NCBI GenBank assembly: GCA_963931925.1
Contig: OZ007569.1
Coordinates: forward strand, 4,026,007-4,090,006
Length of the DNA stretch: 64,000 nt
Source of the DNA: Onchidella celtica
Lineage: Eukaryota; Mollusca; Gastropoda; Systellommatophora; Onchidiidae
Reading direction: 5' to 3'
Shown here: positions 22,524 through 35,016 of the stretch, one piece after another
How positions within the stretch are numbered: position 1 is the stretch's first letter
How the letters are laid out: every line of letters starts with the position of its first letter
The notes under the pieces: generated by a model
Seen by the model: only the letters and a program-made list of their open reading frames with translations
Told to the model about the DNA's origin: nothing
Databases searched by the model: none
Position numbers and translations under genes: made by a program

Positions 22524-22947
22524 TTGTACGGATATGGACAGTGCATAACCGTACAACGCACACAATTCAATGACGTAGAACACACACTGGAATACTATAT
22601 TACCGGCCTTGTCAATTTGCATAGTTTTTAAAAATATGAATCGGCTTAGTAGCAAAACAATCCGACTTCTGCTCGGAGATTGCGTGATATGCGCTATTAA
22701 TTTATTATACCTGAGTGAACGTCGACCACCAATGGTTACCCCAGCCCCGTTTCGCCTGATTAGTCAATCTGACTACCGCCCATTGATACAAACTGACCAG
22801 ACCCTCACGACCCCAGGTCCATCTGACTATTCCATGTGTTTTCACTTTAAATTCGTGAACACCATACCACGTTTTTTTCAGCAAACCTTCACCAATCGCG
22901 CTTTTGGTAAACATGTTGTACGGGTATGCACTTCCATTTTGTATCAA
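22524..22947 (+). mobile_element. Foldback MITE, copy 1
   Basis: About 424 bp, matching 47723-48143 over its full length with scattered changes. The left end begins TTGTACGGATATGGACAGTG and is itself nearly palindromic. The right end (22916-22947) is a decayed inverted copy. It encodes nothing recognisable; frames across it are accidental. Confidence 0.7.
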
Positions 22948-24562
22948 CTATTTTACAACTTACGTTTGTTGGGCAAAAACATGAACAATAAGATCAAACT
23001 TTCAAATTTATTATCGTCATTTAAAAGTGGACAAACGCCCCCAAGACACCTCCTCTCCCATGTACATTTTTCATACACCCTAACCCCCACCCAAACCTCA
23101 TACCCCCCATCCTCCCCCCGTACGTACTTTATGTACCGAGCCTTGTTCAGTTGATGTTCCCAATTGCTTGTCTCTTGATTCTGATCAAGTAACAAACAAG
23201 GACAAATATTAAAGCAGCTGTCGGAACTGTTATTTCTGCACACTAAGTTGCAAAAAAAAAAACACCACCCAGAATTTCCCCATTTCCTTTATGCGAACAA
23301 ATAATATTTTATACTTTATATACATGTATTATATCATAAAATAAAAATGCAGCAATTATTTACGTCATTAAGCCAAATTGGGTTTCGCTGCCAATAAAGT
23401 TTTGGGAAGATTTTTGGATTAGGGACATGGTTATAATCAGCTCTGGCTGCACTAGTTGTCTAAAATAACATTTTAATTGGCAAATTGGCAATGTGACCAC
23501 AACAACATTTTTGGAAGTGCCTTTTTGGAAACTGGCACAAACCAGTAATAATCAACAACTCTATTTTGAGTATTTTATTACACAGTGCAAATAACCTTTA
23601 TCCTTGGAATGTTTAAAACTTGTAACCATGTCCTTAAAGGATTGCGTCAGAATAAGTATTACAATCCTGGCGCGATTTTTTTCAGTTGAACTGTGGAAGA
23701 TAAATACCAAGAAATAAAAAAAAAAACAACAGTGAAAATGTGTACGGATTTTAAAGTCACATTCTGACCCCTTGGGTCGATTTTTGGGTTTTTGTTGAAC
23801 GTCAGCTCGATGACGACAATATTGGGCCCTGCGAGGTCTATTGATGAGTGAGAAGTCTTATCGTTAAAACATGGAATGTGGCAGGTAGCCTACAATAAGG
23901 GCTATGTATTAATATGAAAAAAAACAACAAACAACTCTATAATTTTTATTATATATAATGGACATGGAATTGGAAATATCTCCAAGGTCTGAAAACAAAA
24001 GTTTAATTGACGCTTCTAGGTAGGCTATACAGGACGAACAATTTCAAAATCAATATTTAAATTTTACTGCATAGTCCAATCTGACGGTGATCGATACTGG
24101 TCTGAAGGAATATCGATTTCCACCCAAAAAACTTTTCCTGTTAAGACACCCACTGATGTGGAAAGATCTGGCGAATCAATTGGCAAACTGAACAATCAGA
24201 CAAAAGTTTACACAGGGCAAGATTGGATTTGATTCGATTTCTCTTTTGCTAGCGGATTCTCTTCAATTCATGGCCATTGTAGCTTGAAAATCGAAATCGT
24301 CTTATTCCTATTGAATATAGTGCCAGCCTTTGAGCTAAAGATATGGAAGGACGTGTCAGATAGGCCTGTATGTTTAGTCGTAAGTCTTGGCTTTGGAATA
24401 GAGAGTGCAAACGTAGAAATGGGAAACGGTGGGGGAGAGGTGGGATTATTTTGTGTCAACGAGTAAAGTTGTAGCTGTGGTCAGTGTCTTCACGGTCAAC
24501 GCCTTTGATTTCTGTGGGTCACTGTGTGTCCGTTTCTTTGTAAAGCTTGAGGGGGGGGGGGG
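22948..24562. other. Non-coding stretch, no gene recognised
   Basis: AT-rich unique DNA. A G run at 24551-24562 directly precedes the target site of element B. No gene supported. Confidence 0.45.
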
Positions 24563-24567
24563 AAGGG

Positions 24568-25748
24568 TGTCACGAGTGGAGTGAGCGATAGTTAATAATT
24601 ACGGGGGGAGAGGAGAGTAAAATTAACGCACGGAGACAAGTGAGAAAGTCGTGCATGTCATGAGTGGGGGGTCTGAAGGAGGCGAAAGCGCTGTATAACT
24701 ATCACTGCAAGTTAGAAGGTCCTAGGGAGCGGATCTGTGAATAATAGCCCATCGGGCAGAGATAAAAGGAAGCAGTCGAGAAGACTAGTGAGAGTCTTTC
24801 CAGTTATGACTGGTATGTAGAATGTTGATTGATTATTATGATTGATGTATTATATTATATTCGTCTATTACCATGATGTGAATAAGTATATGTGAGGAAT
24901 GTGGAAGTCCTTGATATTGAATATAGCAATGTGCGCCATGAGCGATAGATGAAAGTGAGTTCATGGATTTGTAGCGCGAGTGAGTAGTGTGTACTCCGAT
25001 GGAGGTGTGTTACCGTAAGATGTGTGGTGAGTGAAAGGTGAACTAGTGTGTGTACGCTTCATGGATTGTAAGGAGAGGTGGAGTGAATAGCAATGGTAGG
25101 GTATTATACCAATGTAATGTTATTCTTGTAGGTGTCGGGGACGGGCCGCAGAGCCACCTCGATGAGCACAGGGGATAGGCCAGCATAGGGCCGGAGGCCA
25201 CACATAGGCCAGAAGTGAGGCTGTCAGTGCAGGACAGTAGAGGCACATAAAGTCGTGGCAGTCAGGCCACGGACAGGGACGTAGATATGAGAGTGAATGA
25301 GATACTATATTGTTGCCATGTTGATAGGCTAGTGAACTGATATTATGTTGTTGCCATGTTGATGGCTATGGAAATAATAATGTGTTATTGCCCTGCGGAG
25401 GTGCGAGGGGAGTGCTAAGGTGTATGACAATAGGAAGGTGATATTGAGAGACTGCGGTGCCAGTGAATCATTAATGTACTATTAAGGCCCTGAGGGGAGA
25501 GGCTGAGGCCGAAGTGCCTTTAGGAGTAACTACCGGATTGTGGATCCGAGGGAGCGTGTGTGTGAGAATAAGGCCGTTGTACGGCAGTCATTTCAATAAT
25601 ATAATATATGTAATTGCGCTATTATATGTATAATTATGTTTAATAAATGTGTGAGTCTGATGGATTGTTCTGTTAAGTGTTAACTTGTTTGTTCGTGATT
25701 GTTGTCCTGTCATAACTTATTACATCTCCCAGTCTGGGATTTGTGACA
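24568..25748 (+). repeat. 5' LTR of element B
   Basis: 1181 bp with TGTCAC...TGTGACA ends. No difference from 31274-32454 was seen by eye. AATAAA lies at 25642-25647. Confidence 0.95.
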
Positions 25749-25749
25749 T

Positions 25750-25762
25750 TGGGGGCTCGTCC
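25750..25762 (+). promoter_or_regulatory. Primer binding site of element B
   Basis: TGGGGGCTCGTCC one base after the LTR; same proline-tRNA-type site as element A. Confidence 0.75.
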
Positions 25763-26667
25763 ATTGTGACTCGTCCATTTTCGTAATATTTAGTTGTAGT
25801 TAGTTAGTAGGTAATTGTGCTGTCTTGTTCGTTGGATGAATGGACATTTCATGATATGATTTATGTATAATAATGAATGTATATTGATGCATGTATTGCT
25901 ATGAATAGGTATTAATTTGTATTTAAACTTTCCAGAGTGTGTGCGTGCAGCCTGAGGAGACGAGCAGCCAGAGCTCCGAGGAAAGGGAGAAATTGAAATC
26001 TAGGGTGAAAGTTAAGTGAAAATTTTGTGCCCTGGATTGAGGGCTGTCTTTTCTTCTGTCTTTTCCTGCTGTTTTTCTGTTTTCGTTGTAATTGATTATA
26101 TGGGCGGTGGCGCGGGTTTGCTGTGTTGAACTTAGTTTATCCTTTTAAAAAGGTGTGGTAAACTTTGGAACTTCGTTCATCACAGTGACCAGTTCTGTAG
26201 GGACCTGTATTTTTGTTTAGATTGTAGCGTTCTATCTTCCTCGTTGTTTTAGGAAGACGTTTCTCTTGTCCCTCTTCTACCTTTCTGTAGATACGTTCTT
26301 TTTTTTCAGACTCTGTTCTTGTTCGTACCTTGTAGTGTAATCGGCGTAGTAGGTTGCATTTTTTTTTTCCATTATAGTTTTTTTTTGTAGAAGCTTTGTC
26401 CTAGTCTGGTTCGTTGTCCTTGACGTACTTGTGGTCCTTCTACTGTATTTCTTCATTCTTGTCTTTTCTATTCTTTTTATAATTAATAGTGCTATACATT
26501 TTGTAGATATAGAAGTAGTTGTGCTGTAAAGGTAAATTTCTGAATTGTATTCTGAATTGGGTATTGTTATATCTGGTGTGATCTCAGGTCTCTGGTCGTG
26601 TCGTTAGTTATCATACCGACAGGTTGGCCGTTTTTTTAAATACATACCATAACCATAAATCTGTGAA

Positions 26668-29079
26668 ATGGCGGAACTCCAACAACTAATGAAGTTGGGT
26701 AAGGAACTTGGCCTGGAGGGAGAGGAGCTACGCGGCTGGATTAAAGAACAGCAGGCGGATTTGCGCGATGAGCGTGCTAAGGATAGAGAGCGAGAAAAAG
26801 AGGCTAAGGCTCAGGAGCAGGAGAGAGAGGCTAAGGATAAGCAAGAGGAAAGAGAGGCTAAGGCTCAGCAACAGGAAAGGGAGTTTAAGCAACAGGAGAG
26901 AGAGGCTAAGGATAAGGAGCAGGAAAGAGAGTTTAAGTTAAAGGAGTTAGAAGCTCAGCGACAGGAGAGACAGGATAGGGAGCAGGAAAGGGAGATAAGG
27001 TTAAAGGAGATAGAAGCTCAAGAGCGGGAGACAGACGCGCGAGTAAGAATAGCGGAGTTGGAAATCAAAAAGAGTGCGCCAACAGAAACAGTTGAGCGGC
27101 AGGTACCCAATAAAGGTGGCGTTAGGATTAAGCTCCCTACGTTCGACGACCGGAAGGACGACATAGACGCCTTCCTTTACAGGTTCGAACTGAACGCACA
27201 ATTGCAATGGGGGGAAAATAAGGAATTATGGGCCACGTACCTGGCGTCGCTATTGCAGGGGCGAGCGTTAACCTACTTTAAAGAGCTACAGCGCGAAGAC
27301 GTGCAAGATTACGATAAGCTGAAGGCTTTGCTGCTTCGCCGATTTGCGCGTACCGAGGAATATTTCCGGGAGCAGTTTAGGCGAGCACGTGCAGATACCA
27401 GGGAGGACTTTGCTGCCTTCGTCGCGAGACTAACTGAGTATTTCGCGAACTGGGTAGACTTGGCGCATGTGGGCACGGATTTTGCTAAACTGAAAGACTT
27501 AATGATCCGTGACCAGCTGTACGCGTCGTGCCACAAAGATCTGGTGGCTTTCCTGAAAGAGAACGAACCCGCGACGGTGCAGGAGGCGTCTAAGTTGGCG
27601 GAGGCATACCGTACGGCGCATCCGTCCAAACCAGTCGCCAGGGCATACGTCCAAGATGCTGGGTACGTCGCCGTTGTCGAGGGGTCGCCGGCAGGACTTG
27701 GGGACAGGTCGCGTCAGCGTGGTGCCTATAGTGGGCAAGCCCAGGGGCAGCGTAGGGGCTATCACCAATCACCGGCATATGGATCCGGTAAGTTTGACCG
27801 AGCAGGAGGGCTAGGTCGCGGTAATGGCCGGGGCCGACTTGTGACCTTTGCCGATGACCGACGGCATAGGGACTCTAGTTCCGGTCGCGAGGGGTCACGG
27901 GGACCCAGGCCTAGAGCAGCACAGGGAGCGGAGTGTTGGACTTGCGGACGCGTGGGTCACTTTTCGCGCGAGTGTAGGGCCGCGAAGTGTTGGAACTGGG
28001 GAAGAGCAGATCACATCAGCGTGAACTGCCCTGCAGGTAGGATAGCGGCGAACGTGGACAGTAGCTCCAGTCCATGTTCCCCAAATAAATTTCATCATGC
28101 GGCTGCGTGCGTTACATCGGACAACGGAGGCGGACAGTATTCTAAGTGTCCCAGTTGTGAGAAGTTATTATCTTCCGGTGTTTTACCTTGTGGGAGAAAG
28201 ATCCCCGTTATAAATTCATGTCATACAGGAGGTGGTCTTAGGGTTTATCCGGGGTTTGTTGGGGACGAACCGGTCTCGGTTTTACGAGATACAGGATCTA
28301 CCGTTGTGGGAGTGCATAGGGACTGCATTCGGGATTCACAGCTTACAGGTGAGACTGTCCCGTGCATCCAATTTTCGGGGGCCATTGAGAAATTACCCAT
28401 GGCAAAAATAATGATAGATACACCTTTCCTTAGCGGGGAAGTCGAAGCAGTCGTTGGTTGTTTTCCAGGCGCCCAGCTCATCATTGGGAATGTATCACGG
28501 GTAGGTTCCCCTTCCGATGAGAACGTGCAAGCATGGTCGCAATCAAAAGGTATTGACTTTTGCGCCGCGGTCGAAACACGCCGACGGGTAGCCGATAAAG
28601 ACAAGATTAGACCTTTGGCTACGCCAGCGGTCAACCTAGATATCACGCCAGAGCGCTTGGCGAAATTACAAGGGGAGGATCCATCATTAAACCCATGTTT
28701 TGGGGAAGCGCGAACCGAGAAAACGAGGAGATATAAGAACGGGTCATCTTCTTTTTTTGTCCAGGGGGGCATTCTGTTCCGTATGTACGTCACAGTGGCT
28801 TCCGTTCAAAAGCAGGTCGTCGTGCCACGGTCGTTAATTGCTACAGTATTGCGTCTGGCCCATGATGTTCCATTAGCGGGTCATATGGGAAGTACTAGAA
28901 CCAAGGAAAGAGTTCTGAAAAACTTTTATTGGCCGTCAGTATACAGAGATGTACGTTTATATTGTAAGACGTGCAGTGCGTGCCAAAAGACGACGCATAA
29001 GGGTCGTTCACCCCAGGCTCCTCGTCAAGAGATCCCCACGGTTTCGGAACCGTTTAAAAAGGTTTCAGTACCTTGTTGA
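26668..29079 (+). pseudogene. Element B Gag-protease-integrase N-terminus, truncated by deletion
   Basis: 803 residues, nearly the same as the start of the element A polyprotein but with a coiled coil longer by 50 residues (about 45-115), built from repeated QERE/EAK-rich segments. CCHC knuckle 1 is intact (C423/C426/H431/C436). Knuckle 2 reads C441-W444-H449-C454, so its second cysteine is replaced by tryptophan. Protease DTGS is at 541-544 and integrase H732/H739/C769/C772 is present. The frame enters the deletion after about residue 800, shifts, and stops three residues later, before the first catalytic aspartate of integrase. Gag and protease could still be made. Confidence 0.9.
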
Positions 29080-30994
29080 TTTAAGAGAAAGACTATCTTC
29101 TGCGCGCACTATAGCAGAAGAAGCTTCTGGTATCGCTTCGAAAAGAGCAGAGGACTATAAGGATGGAGGTTCCAAACTGAGAATTTTTAAGCCAGGAGAC
29201 AAGGTTCTGTTGTTGTTACCTACGGACCATAATAAGTTATTGATGACATGGAAAGGCCCTTATGTTATTGAGCGAGTTGTTTCAAAGGTAGATTACGCTA
29301 TCCACATTGATGGAGCGAGTAAGGTTTTCCATGTTAACATGCTACAGAGATTTTATGAGAGACCACAGTATCTGTGTGCACAGACAAGACCAGAGGAGAC
29401 TGTCTTCTCTGCTGCTTGTACGGGGGTCGTAGACCAGTTGGACTGTGACGTAAGCGACACCGAGGCGCAGGAAGAGTTACAAATTCAATTGCCGGAGTTA
29501 ACTCCGACACAAGGTTACAGGGACGTAAAAATTAACCCTGACCTTACGAGTTCAAGGAGTAGGGAACTTGAGACCCTATTAGCGTCATTTCCGGATGTTG
29601 TTACGGATTTGCCGGGTCGCACTACAGTGATCGAGCACCAAATAAAGTTGACTTCGGATAAGCCAGTATTTCTTAGACCGTATCCGTTGCCGTTTTCTTC
29701 GAGAGATAGAGTCATAAAGGAAGTTGAGTCAATGTTGAAGTTAGATGTGATAGAACCATCAACATCGCCGTATTCATCACCTATCGTCCTCGTGAAGAAA
29801 CTTGATGGATCGGTGCGGTTCTGTATTGATTTTCGAAGATTGAACACTATTACGGTAGGCGATAGGGAGCCTATCCCGTTCCAGGAGGAATTAATAGCTT
29901 CATTGGCCGGGTCCACGTGGTTTTCCAAGATTGATTTGACGAAAGGGTATTGGGAAATCCCGCTTACTGAGGAGTCTAAACAATACACGGCGTTCCAAAC
30001 GCCCATTGGATTATTCCAATTTAAGGTCATGCCATTTGGGTTGGTAAACGCGCCAGCGACGTTTGCACGATTAATGAGATTAGTGTTGAAGGACATACCT
30101 AATGTCGTGTCATTCTTTGACGATATAGCATGCCATACGTCGACATGGTCTGATCATATTCAGACACTAACAGTAATTTTTCAACGATTACGTCATTTTG
30201 GGTTAACTGCTAAACCCGCAAAGATGGATTTGGCATGTCCAGAGATAATATTCTTAGGACATATTGTGGGTAGAGGTGTTCAGAGACCTGAAGAAACAAA
30301 AATTGACAAGTTAGTAGGGTTGCAAATCCCTAAAACAAAGAAACAAGTCAGAAGCTTAGTGGGAATTTTAAATTATTACAGAAAGTTCATTCCAAATTTT
30401 TCCTCCTTGTCATCTTCTCTTACTGACCTTACTAAGAAGGGACAACCCGATAAGGTCCAGTGGACGTCTGAATGTCAGACATCATTTAATAATTTGGTGA
30501 CAGCATTATCATCGTCACCCATTTTGATATTACCCGATTTTCGATCTAATTTTATCCTCAGAACGGATGCGTCGGACTCTGGTGTCGGCGCTTGTCTTCT
30601 ACAGGAGAAGAACGAATGTCTCCATCCTGTATGTTATGTCGGTAGGAAGTTATTGCAGAGAGAAAGAAAGTATTCTGTGATAGAGCGTGAGTGTCTTGCC
30701 ATTGTCTGGTCCGTCCAGAAATTAGGACGTTATCTCATGGGACGAGAATTTTGTATCCAGACAGACCACAAGCCACTGACATTTTTGTCGAAGAATCGTT
30801 CGTCCAGCCCACGCTTGTCTAGATGGGCATTGGCTTTGCAGCCGTATACCTTCGTTATTCAACCAATTCCAGGAACCAGCAATCATATCGCCGACTACCT
30901 TAGTCGAGCCTATTGGAAGATTTCAGGAGCTTATACATCGGAGGACAGGAACATTGACAGGATCTCTGTGAATGAGTCGACTTTAAAATATTGA
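29062..30994 (+). pseudogene. Element B integrase C-terminus, RT and RNase H (frame-shifted remainder)
   Basis: From the deletion joint onward this matches element A from about residue 926. It has the integrase GPY/F module, then reverse transcriptase with the FFDD motif and RNase H with its RTDASD motif, all with few changes. It lies in a different frame from the upstream part, so no normal start leads into it; the frame open from 28949 is out of phase and meaningless before the joint. The ending differs from A: A's TAG is TAT here, so the frame runs 34 codons further before stopping. Confidence 0.9.
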
Positions 30995-31252
30995 CATTAT
31001 AAAATATATGATATGAAGAATGGTTGATAGGTTGAATGGTTTTTGATTCTGTATTAGATATTGTGTTTAGTTAGCTATTCATGAGGTGACACATATATGC
31101 ATATTTCAGACCATATTGATCCCCATATTTTCCCCTGATTTCGGTATTTTATATACTAGGGGAACTGCTAGGTCAGTTTTTTTTAGTGTAGGTATTGCTC
31201 ACGCTCACTCGTTGACAGTCATCTTGATGCGATTTGAAATTAATTGCATTAA

Positions 31253-31273
31253 TTTTTTTGGGGTGGGGGATGA
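31253..31273 (+). promoter_or_regulatory. Polypurine tract of element B
   Basis: T run then GGGGTGGGGGATGA directly before the 3' LTR, as in element A. Confidence 0.75.
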
Positions 31274-32454
31274 TGTCACGAGTGGAGTGAGCGATAGTTA
31301 ATAATTACGGGGGGAGAGGAGAGTAAAATTAACGCACGGAGACAAGTGAGAAAGTCGTGCATGTCATGAGTGGGGGGTCTGAAGGAGGCGAAAGCGCTGT
31401 ATAACTATCACTGCAAGTTAGAAGGTCCTAGGGAGCGGATCTGTGAATAATAGCCCATCGGGCAGAGATAAAAGGAAGCAGTCGAGAAGACTAGTGAGAG
31501 TCTTTCCAGTTATGACTGGTATGTAGAATGTTGATTGATTATTATGATTGATGTATTATATTATATTCGTCTATTACCATGATGTGAATAAGTATATGTG
31601 AGGAATGTGGAAGTCCTTGATATTGAATATAGCAATGTGCGCCATGAGCGATAGATGAAAGTGAGTTCATGGATTTGTAGCGCGAGTGAGTAGTGTGTAC
31701 TCCGATGGAGGTGTGTTACCGTAAGATGTGTGGTGAGTGAAAGGTGAACTAGTGTGTGTACGCTTCATGGATTGTAAGGAGAGGTGGAGTGAATAGCAAT
31801 GGTAGGGTATTATACCAATGTAATGTTATTCTTGTAGGTGTCGGGGACGGGCCGCAGAGCCACCTCGATGAGCACAGGGGATAGGCCAGCATAGGGCCGG
31901 AGGCCACACATAGGCCAGAAGTGAGGCTGTCAGTGCAGGACAGTAGAGGCACATAAAGTCGTGGCAGTCAGGCCACGGACAGGGACGTAGATATGAGAGT
32001 GAATGAGATACTATATTGTTGCCATGTTGATAGGCTAGTGAACTGATATTATGTTGTTGCCATGTTGATGGCTATGGAAATAATAATGTGTTATTGCCCT
32101 GCGGAGGTGCGAGGGGAGTGCTAAGGTGTATGACAATAGGAAGGTGATATTGAGAGACTGCGGTGCCAGTGAATCATTAATGTACTATTAAGGCCCTGAG
32201 GGGAGAGGCTGAGGCCGAAGTGCCTTTAGGAGTAACTACCGGATTGTGGATCCGAGGGAGCGTGTGTGTGAGAATAAGGCCGTTGTACGGCAGTCATTTC
32301 AATAATATAATATATGTAATTGCGCTATTATATGTATAATTATGTTTAATAAATGTGTGAGTCTGATGGATTGTTCTGTTAAGTGTTAACTTGTTTGTTC
32401 GTGATTGTTGTCCTGTCATAACTTATTACATCTCCCAGTCTGGGATTTGTGACA
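31274..32454 (+). repeat. 3' LTR of element B
   Basis: 1181 bp, same as 24568-25748. AATAAA at 32348-32353. Followed by the AAGGG target duplication. Confidence 0.95.
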
Positions 32455-32459
32455 AAGGG

Positions 32460-35011
32460 GGTGGGGGAGTTGAGGCTAAAGTTGGGGTCAGACGAAGAAA
32501 AGGTCACAGAGCAAAGTGTGGTGGCTGTTTGGCAAGATTCAATTTTCCATTCTGGATGAATACAGTTATGTTACAAACTATCTGGTACTGGTAGGTTCCT
32601 CATAGATCATACAAAATTGTTATCACCATCATCATCATTATCATCATCGTCATCGTCGTCGTCGGCGTCAGTCGTCTTCATTTACTTCATTCTTGCATTC
32701 CTAACATTCTTACCAGAAATATAAAAACTGTTGGTGCATTAATTAAATTCCTGGGGCATGATGAAGAGATTTAATTAAAATGCAATAAAATGATGCATAA
32801 GAATTTTTGGGATGGAGAATTTATTTAAATATATTTAAAAGAGAATCTATTTACCTCCATCATCATCACTACCATCAACATCATCATCATCACTACCACC
32901 ATCATCATCACTACCATCATCATCATCGCTACCATGGTCTTCAGTATCAACCACCACCTCCGATACAATCACATTTTGTTGTTAAGACACGAGGGATCAT
33001 TATAAAAGTGTTTGTTTTAACTTCGGATTTCATCATTAATAAACCGATGACTTCTCGCATACAAGGTAAGCGCTCTACCACACGAACTTTTTGCATTGCT
33101 CAGGGGACCGAACATATCCTCCGATTCACATAGATCCAAGTCGACTTTTCTGCGACCTTATGCAAAATTATGAGTTTGTAATATAAATAAAGAAATTGAA
33201 TTGGGGCTGGGCGGGCACAAACAGTGGGCATAGAGCGAAGTAGAAAGTTACACTACATTTCGAAGTCTCTGTTTTCACTATATAGTGCAACGGTTATGGT
33301 CAGGGTTAGTAATGACAATAATCATGATGATGATAATTATAATAATGATAAATGTGTGCAGCAAAAAGCCCCCAAACTACTTCTCGCAAAAAAATAAATA
33401 ATAATAATTAAAAAATAACAATAATAACATGATAATAATAATAATAATGCTAATAAAAAACCATACTAACACAGAGTGTCTGTTTTCTTTATATTATGTC
33501 GAGTATTCTATTGCATTTACCTATCTATTCTTTTGGTGCATTTCATTTGTCAGAGCACAGTGCACACAACTGCTTTTTGACACTGAAAAAAAAACACAAC
33601 AACTTGAAAAGCAAAAATATATACAGAAGAGAGCGGAGCGGGGCGCGAGGGCAAATTTAACGGTAAATCAAAATGTTGATCAATGAAGATTGCGAATAAA
33701 ACAAAAAAATCGTTACACAGGATGTTAGTAATCGTTTTCAAAATACACAAACACACACATAGATATGCATACACACGGCTTCAAGATGCCTGGTACCGAA
33801 ATTAACAGTTCAGCAAACCCAGTGAAACCCTGTCGGGGATCAGAGAGCGAATGAACACTGATCTTGTAATTGCAACCGGCATTTGTCCGCTCCAGGGGAA
33901 AAAAAAAGGGGGGGGGGGAGCAGACAATACCGCCGATAACAAATCGGGGTCGTTTTCGTTTTGCCTGTGTCGAAATTAATCATCCTTATCACAGAAGCTA
34001 ATCAAGTCTAAACGCGCGCTGTAATCCCTTTGTTCTTACCGACTAGCAAAAAAGGAAACACAATGACTAGTAGTCGACCAAAGTTTCAGCCGAACTTACA
34101 GGTAACAGCACGCGAGGAGGCGATTTATGTCCGTTTTCAAAATGCTATTATATTGTTGACCTATTGTTATTAAGAAAACATTTACTTAATGATGAAGAAA
34201 GTGTATGTTTCATGTTTCTTTTCACAGTCTGGCACGCTTCGATGAGTTTGATTTCAGGGCGAATTGCAAAAAGAATAATTTATTGTCCAAATATTGCTAC
34301 AAGATCTGTCGTTAACTGTTCTCTGGGTTTGTATTCAGGGATCTGGAAAGCAATAACGCCTGTGTGAGGATTATGATAATTGATATACATCTATTTCACA
34401 CTCTGTCGGGGTTTTGTAAGAGACAACGAAACGTCTCTTTCTATAAAGCAGTCTGAAAGTGTAAAGCTAACAACGAATAGCTTACTACTTTTTAGCAGAT
34501 TTTTGGGGCATTGGAAGTTTAATGAATAGACTGAATTCCTCCTTTTATAATTCCCATTCGCCTCCTCCGTTTGTTATTCAAAACTAACTGCAAAGAGAGA
34601 CTTGGACAAATTATAAATAAGAAAGACTAATATTTGGCTATTATTTAATTTAAATAATTTTTGTCGTATATAATTCTCTAAAATTGTACATTACATGTTC
34701 ATACACTCCTTTATCACTTAACTACTTCCACCAAGACATATTATGAGCAGGCAGACTTCTCTAGAATACACAATCATAGTAGGCCTACATGCAATACAGC
34801 GGTTATCGAGCTGACACACAGTAAAGCCCCAATTCACCATCTGTCCAAATGACTTGAATTTATTATCATCACTTGAATGCTCGTGAACCAAATGGGCTAA
34901 CACTTTCATAACTAGTACATTTGAAATGTTATCATGAGAGTCTTGCATGCACAAAACGAATTACAGTTTACTCTTTGAAAATGATCCGGTTTGGGTGAGC
35001 GAGGAGGGAGA
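32460..35011. other. Non-coding stretch between elements B and C
   Basis: Contains ATC/CAT-rich simple repeats at 32627-32662 and 32862-32932, an AAT-rich patch near 33300-33450 and a G run near 33909. A segment at 33060-33095 resembles the 5' half of a tRNA on the minus strand but has no B box. No gene recognised. Confidence 0.45.
32862..32932. repeat. (CAT)n-rich imperfect microsatellite
   Basis: Runs of CAT/CAC/TAC triplets. The poly-histidine frame across it is a by-product. Confidence 0.85.
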
Positions 35012-35016
35012 GAGTC

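Larger units (their letters stand above)
24568..32454 (+). mobile_element. Element B: integrase-deleted Gmr1-type LTR retrotransposon
   Basis: A 7887-bp element of the same family as A. LTRs of 1181 bp lie at 24568-25748 and 31274-32454, with target duplication AAGGG (24563-24567 and 32455-32459). The two LTRs look identical to each other and differ from A's LTRs by a few percent. The coding region is broken by a 530-bp deletion at about 29062-29066 that removes the integrase catalytic core and shifts the frame. The second zinc knuckle has also lost a cysteine. The copy cannot make its own integrase, so it would need another copy to move, unless the damage came after insertion. Confidence 0.95.

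Noticed and set aside
22609..23154. 181-codon plus-strand frame
   Set aside because: Overlaps the foldback MITE and is not preserved in the second MITE copy, so it is accidental.
29515..30096. 193-codon minus-strand frame in element B
   Set aside because: Antisense shadow of the reverse transcriptase; similar shadows occur in A (14737-15069) and C (37860-38243).
33060..33095. tRNA gene on the minus strand
   Set aside because: The 5' half resembles a tRNA (TGGTAGAGCGCTTACCTTG), but no B box, anticodon arm or acceptor stem closes it. At most a SINE relic.
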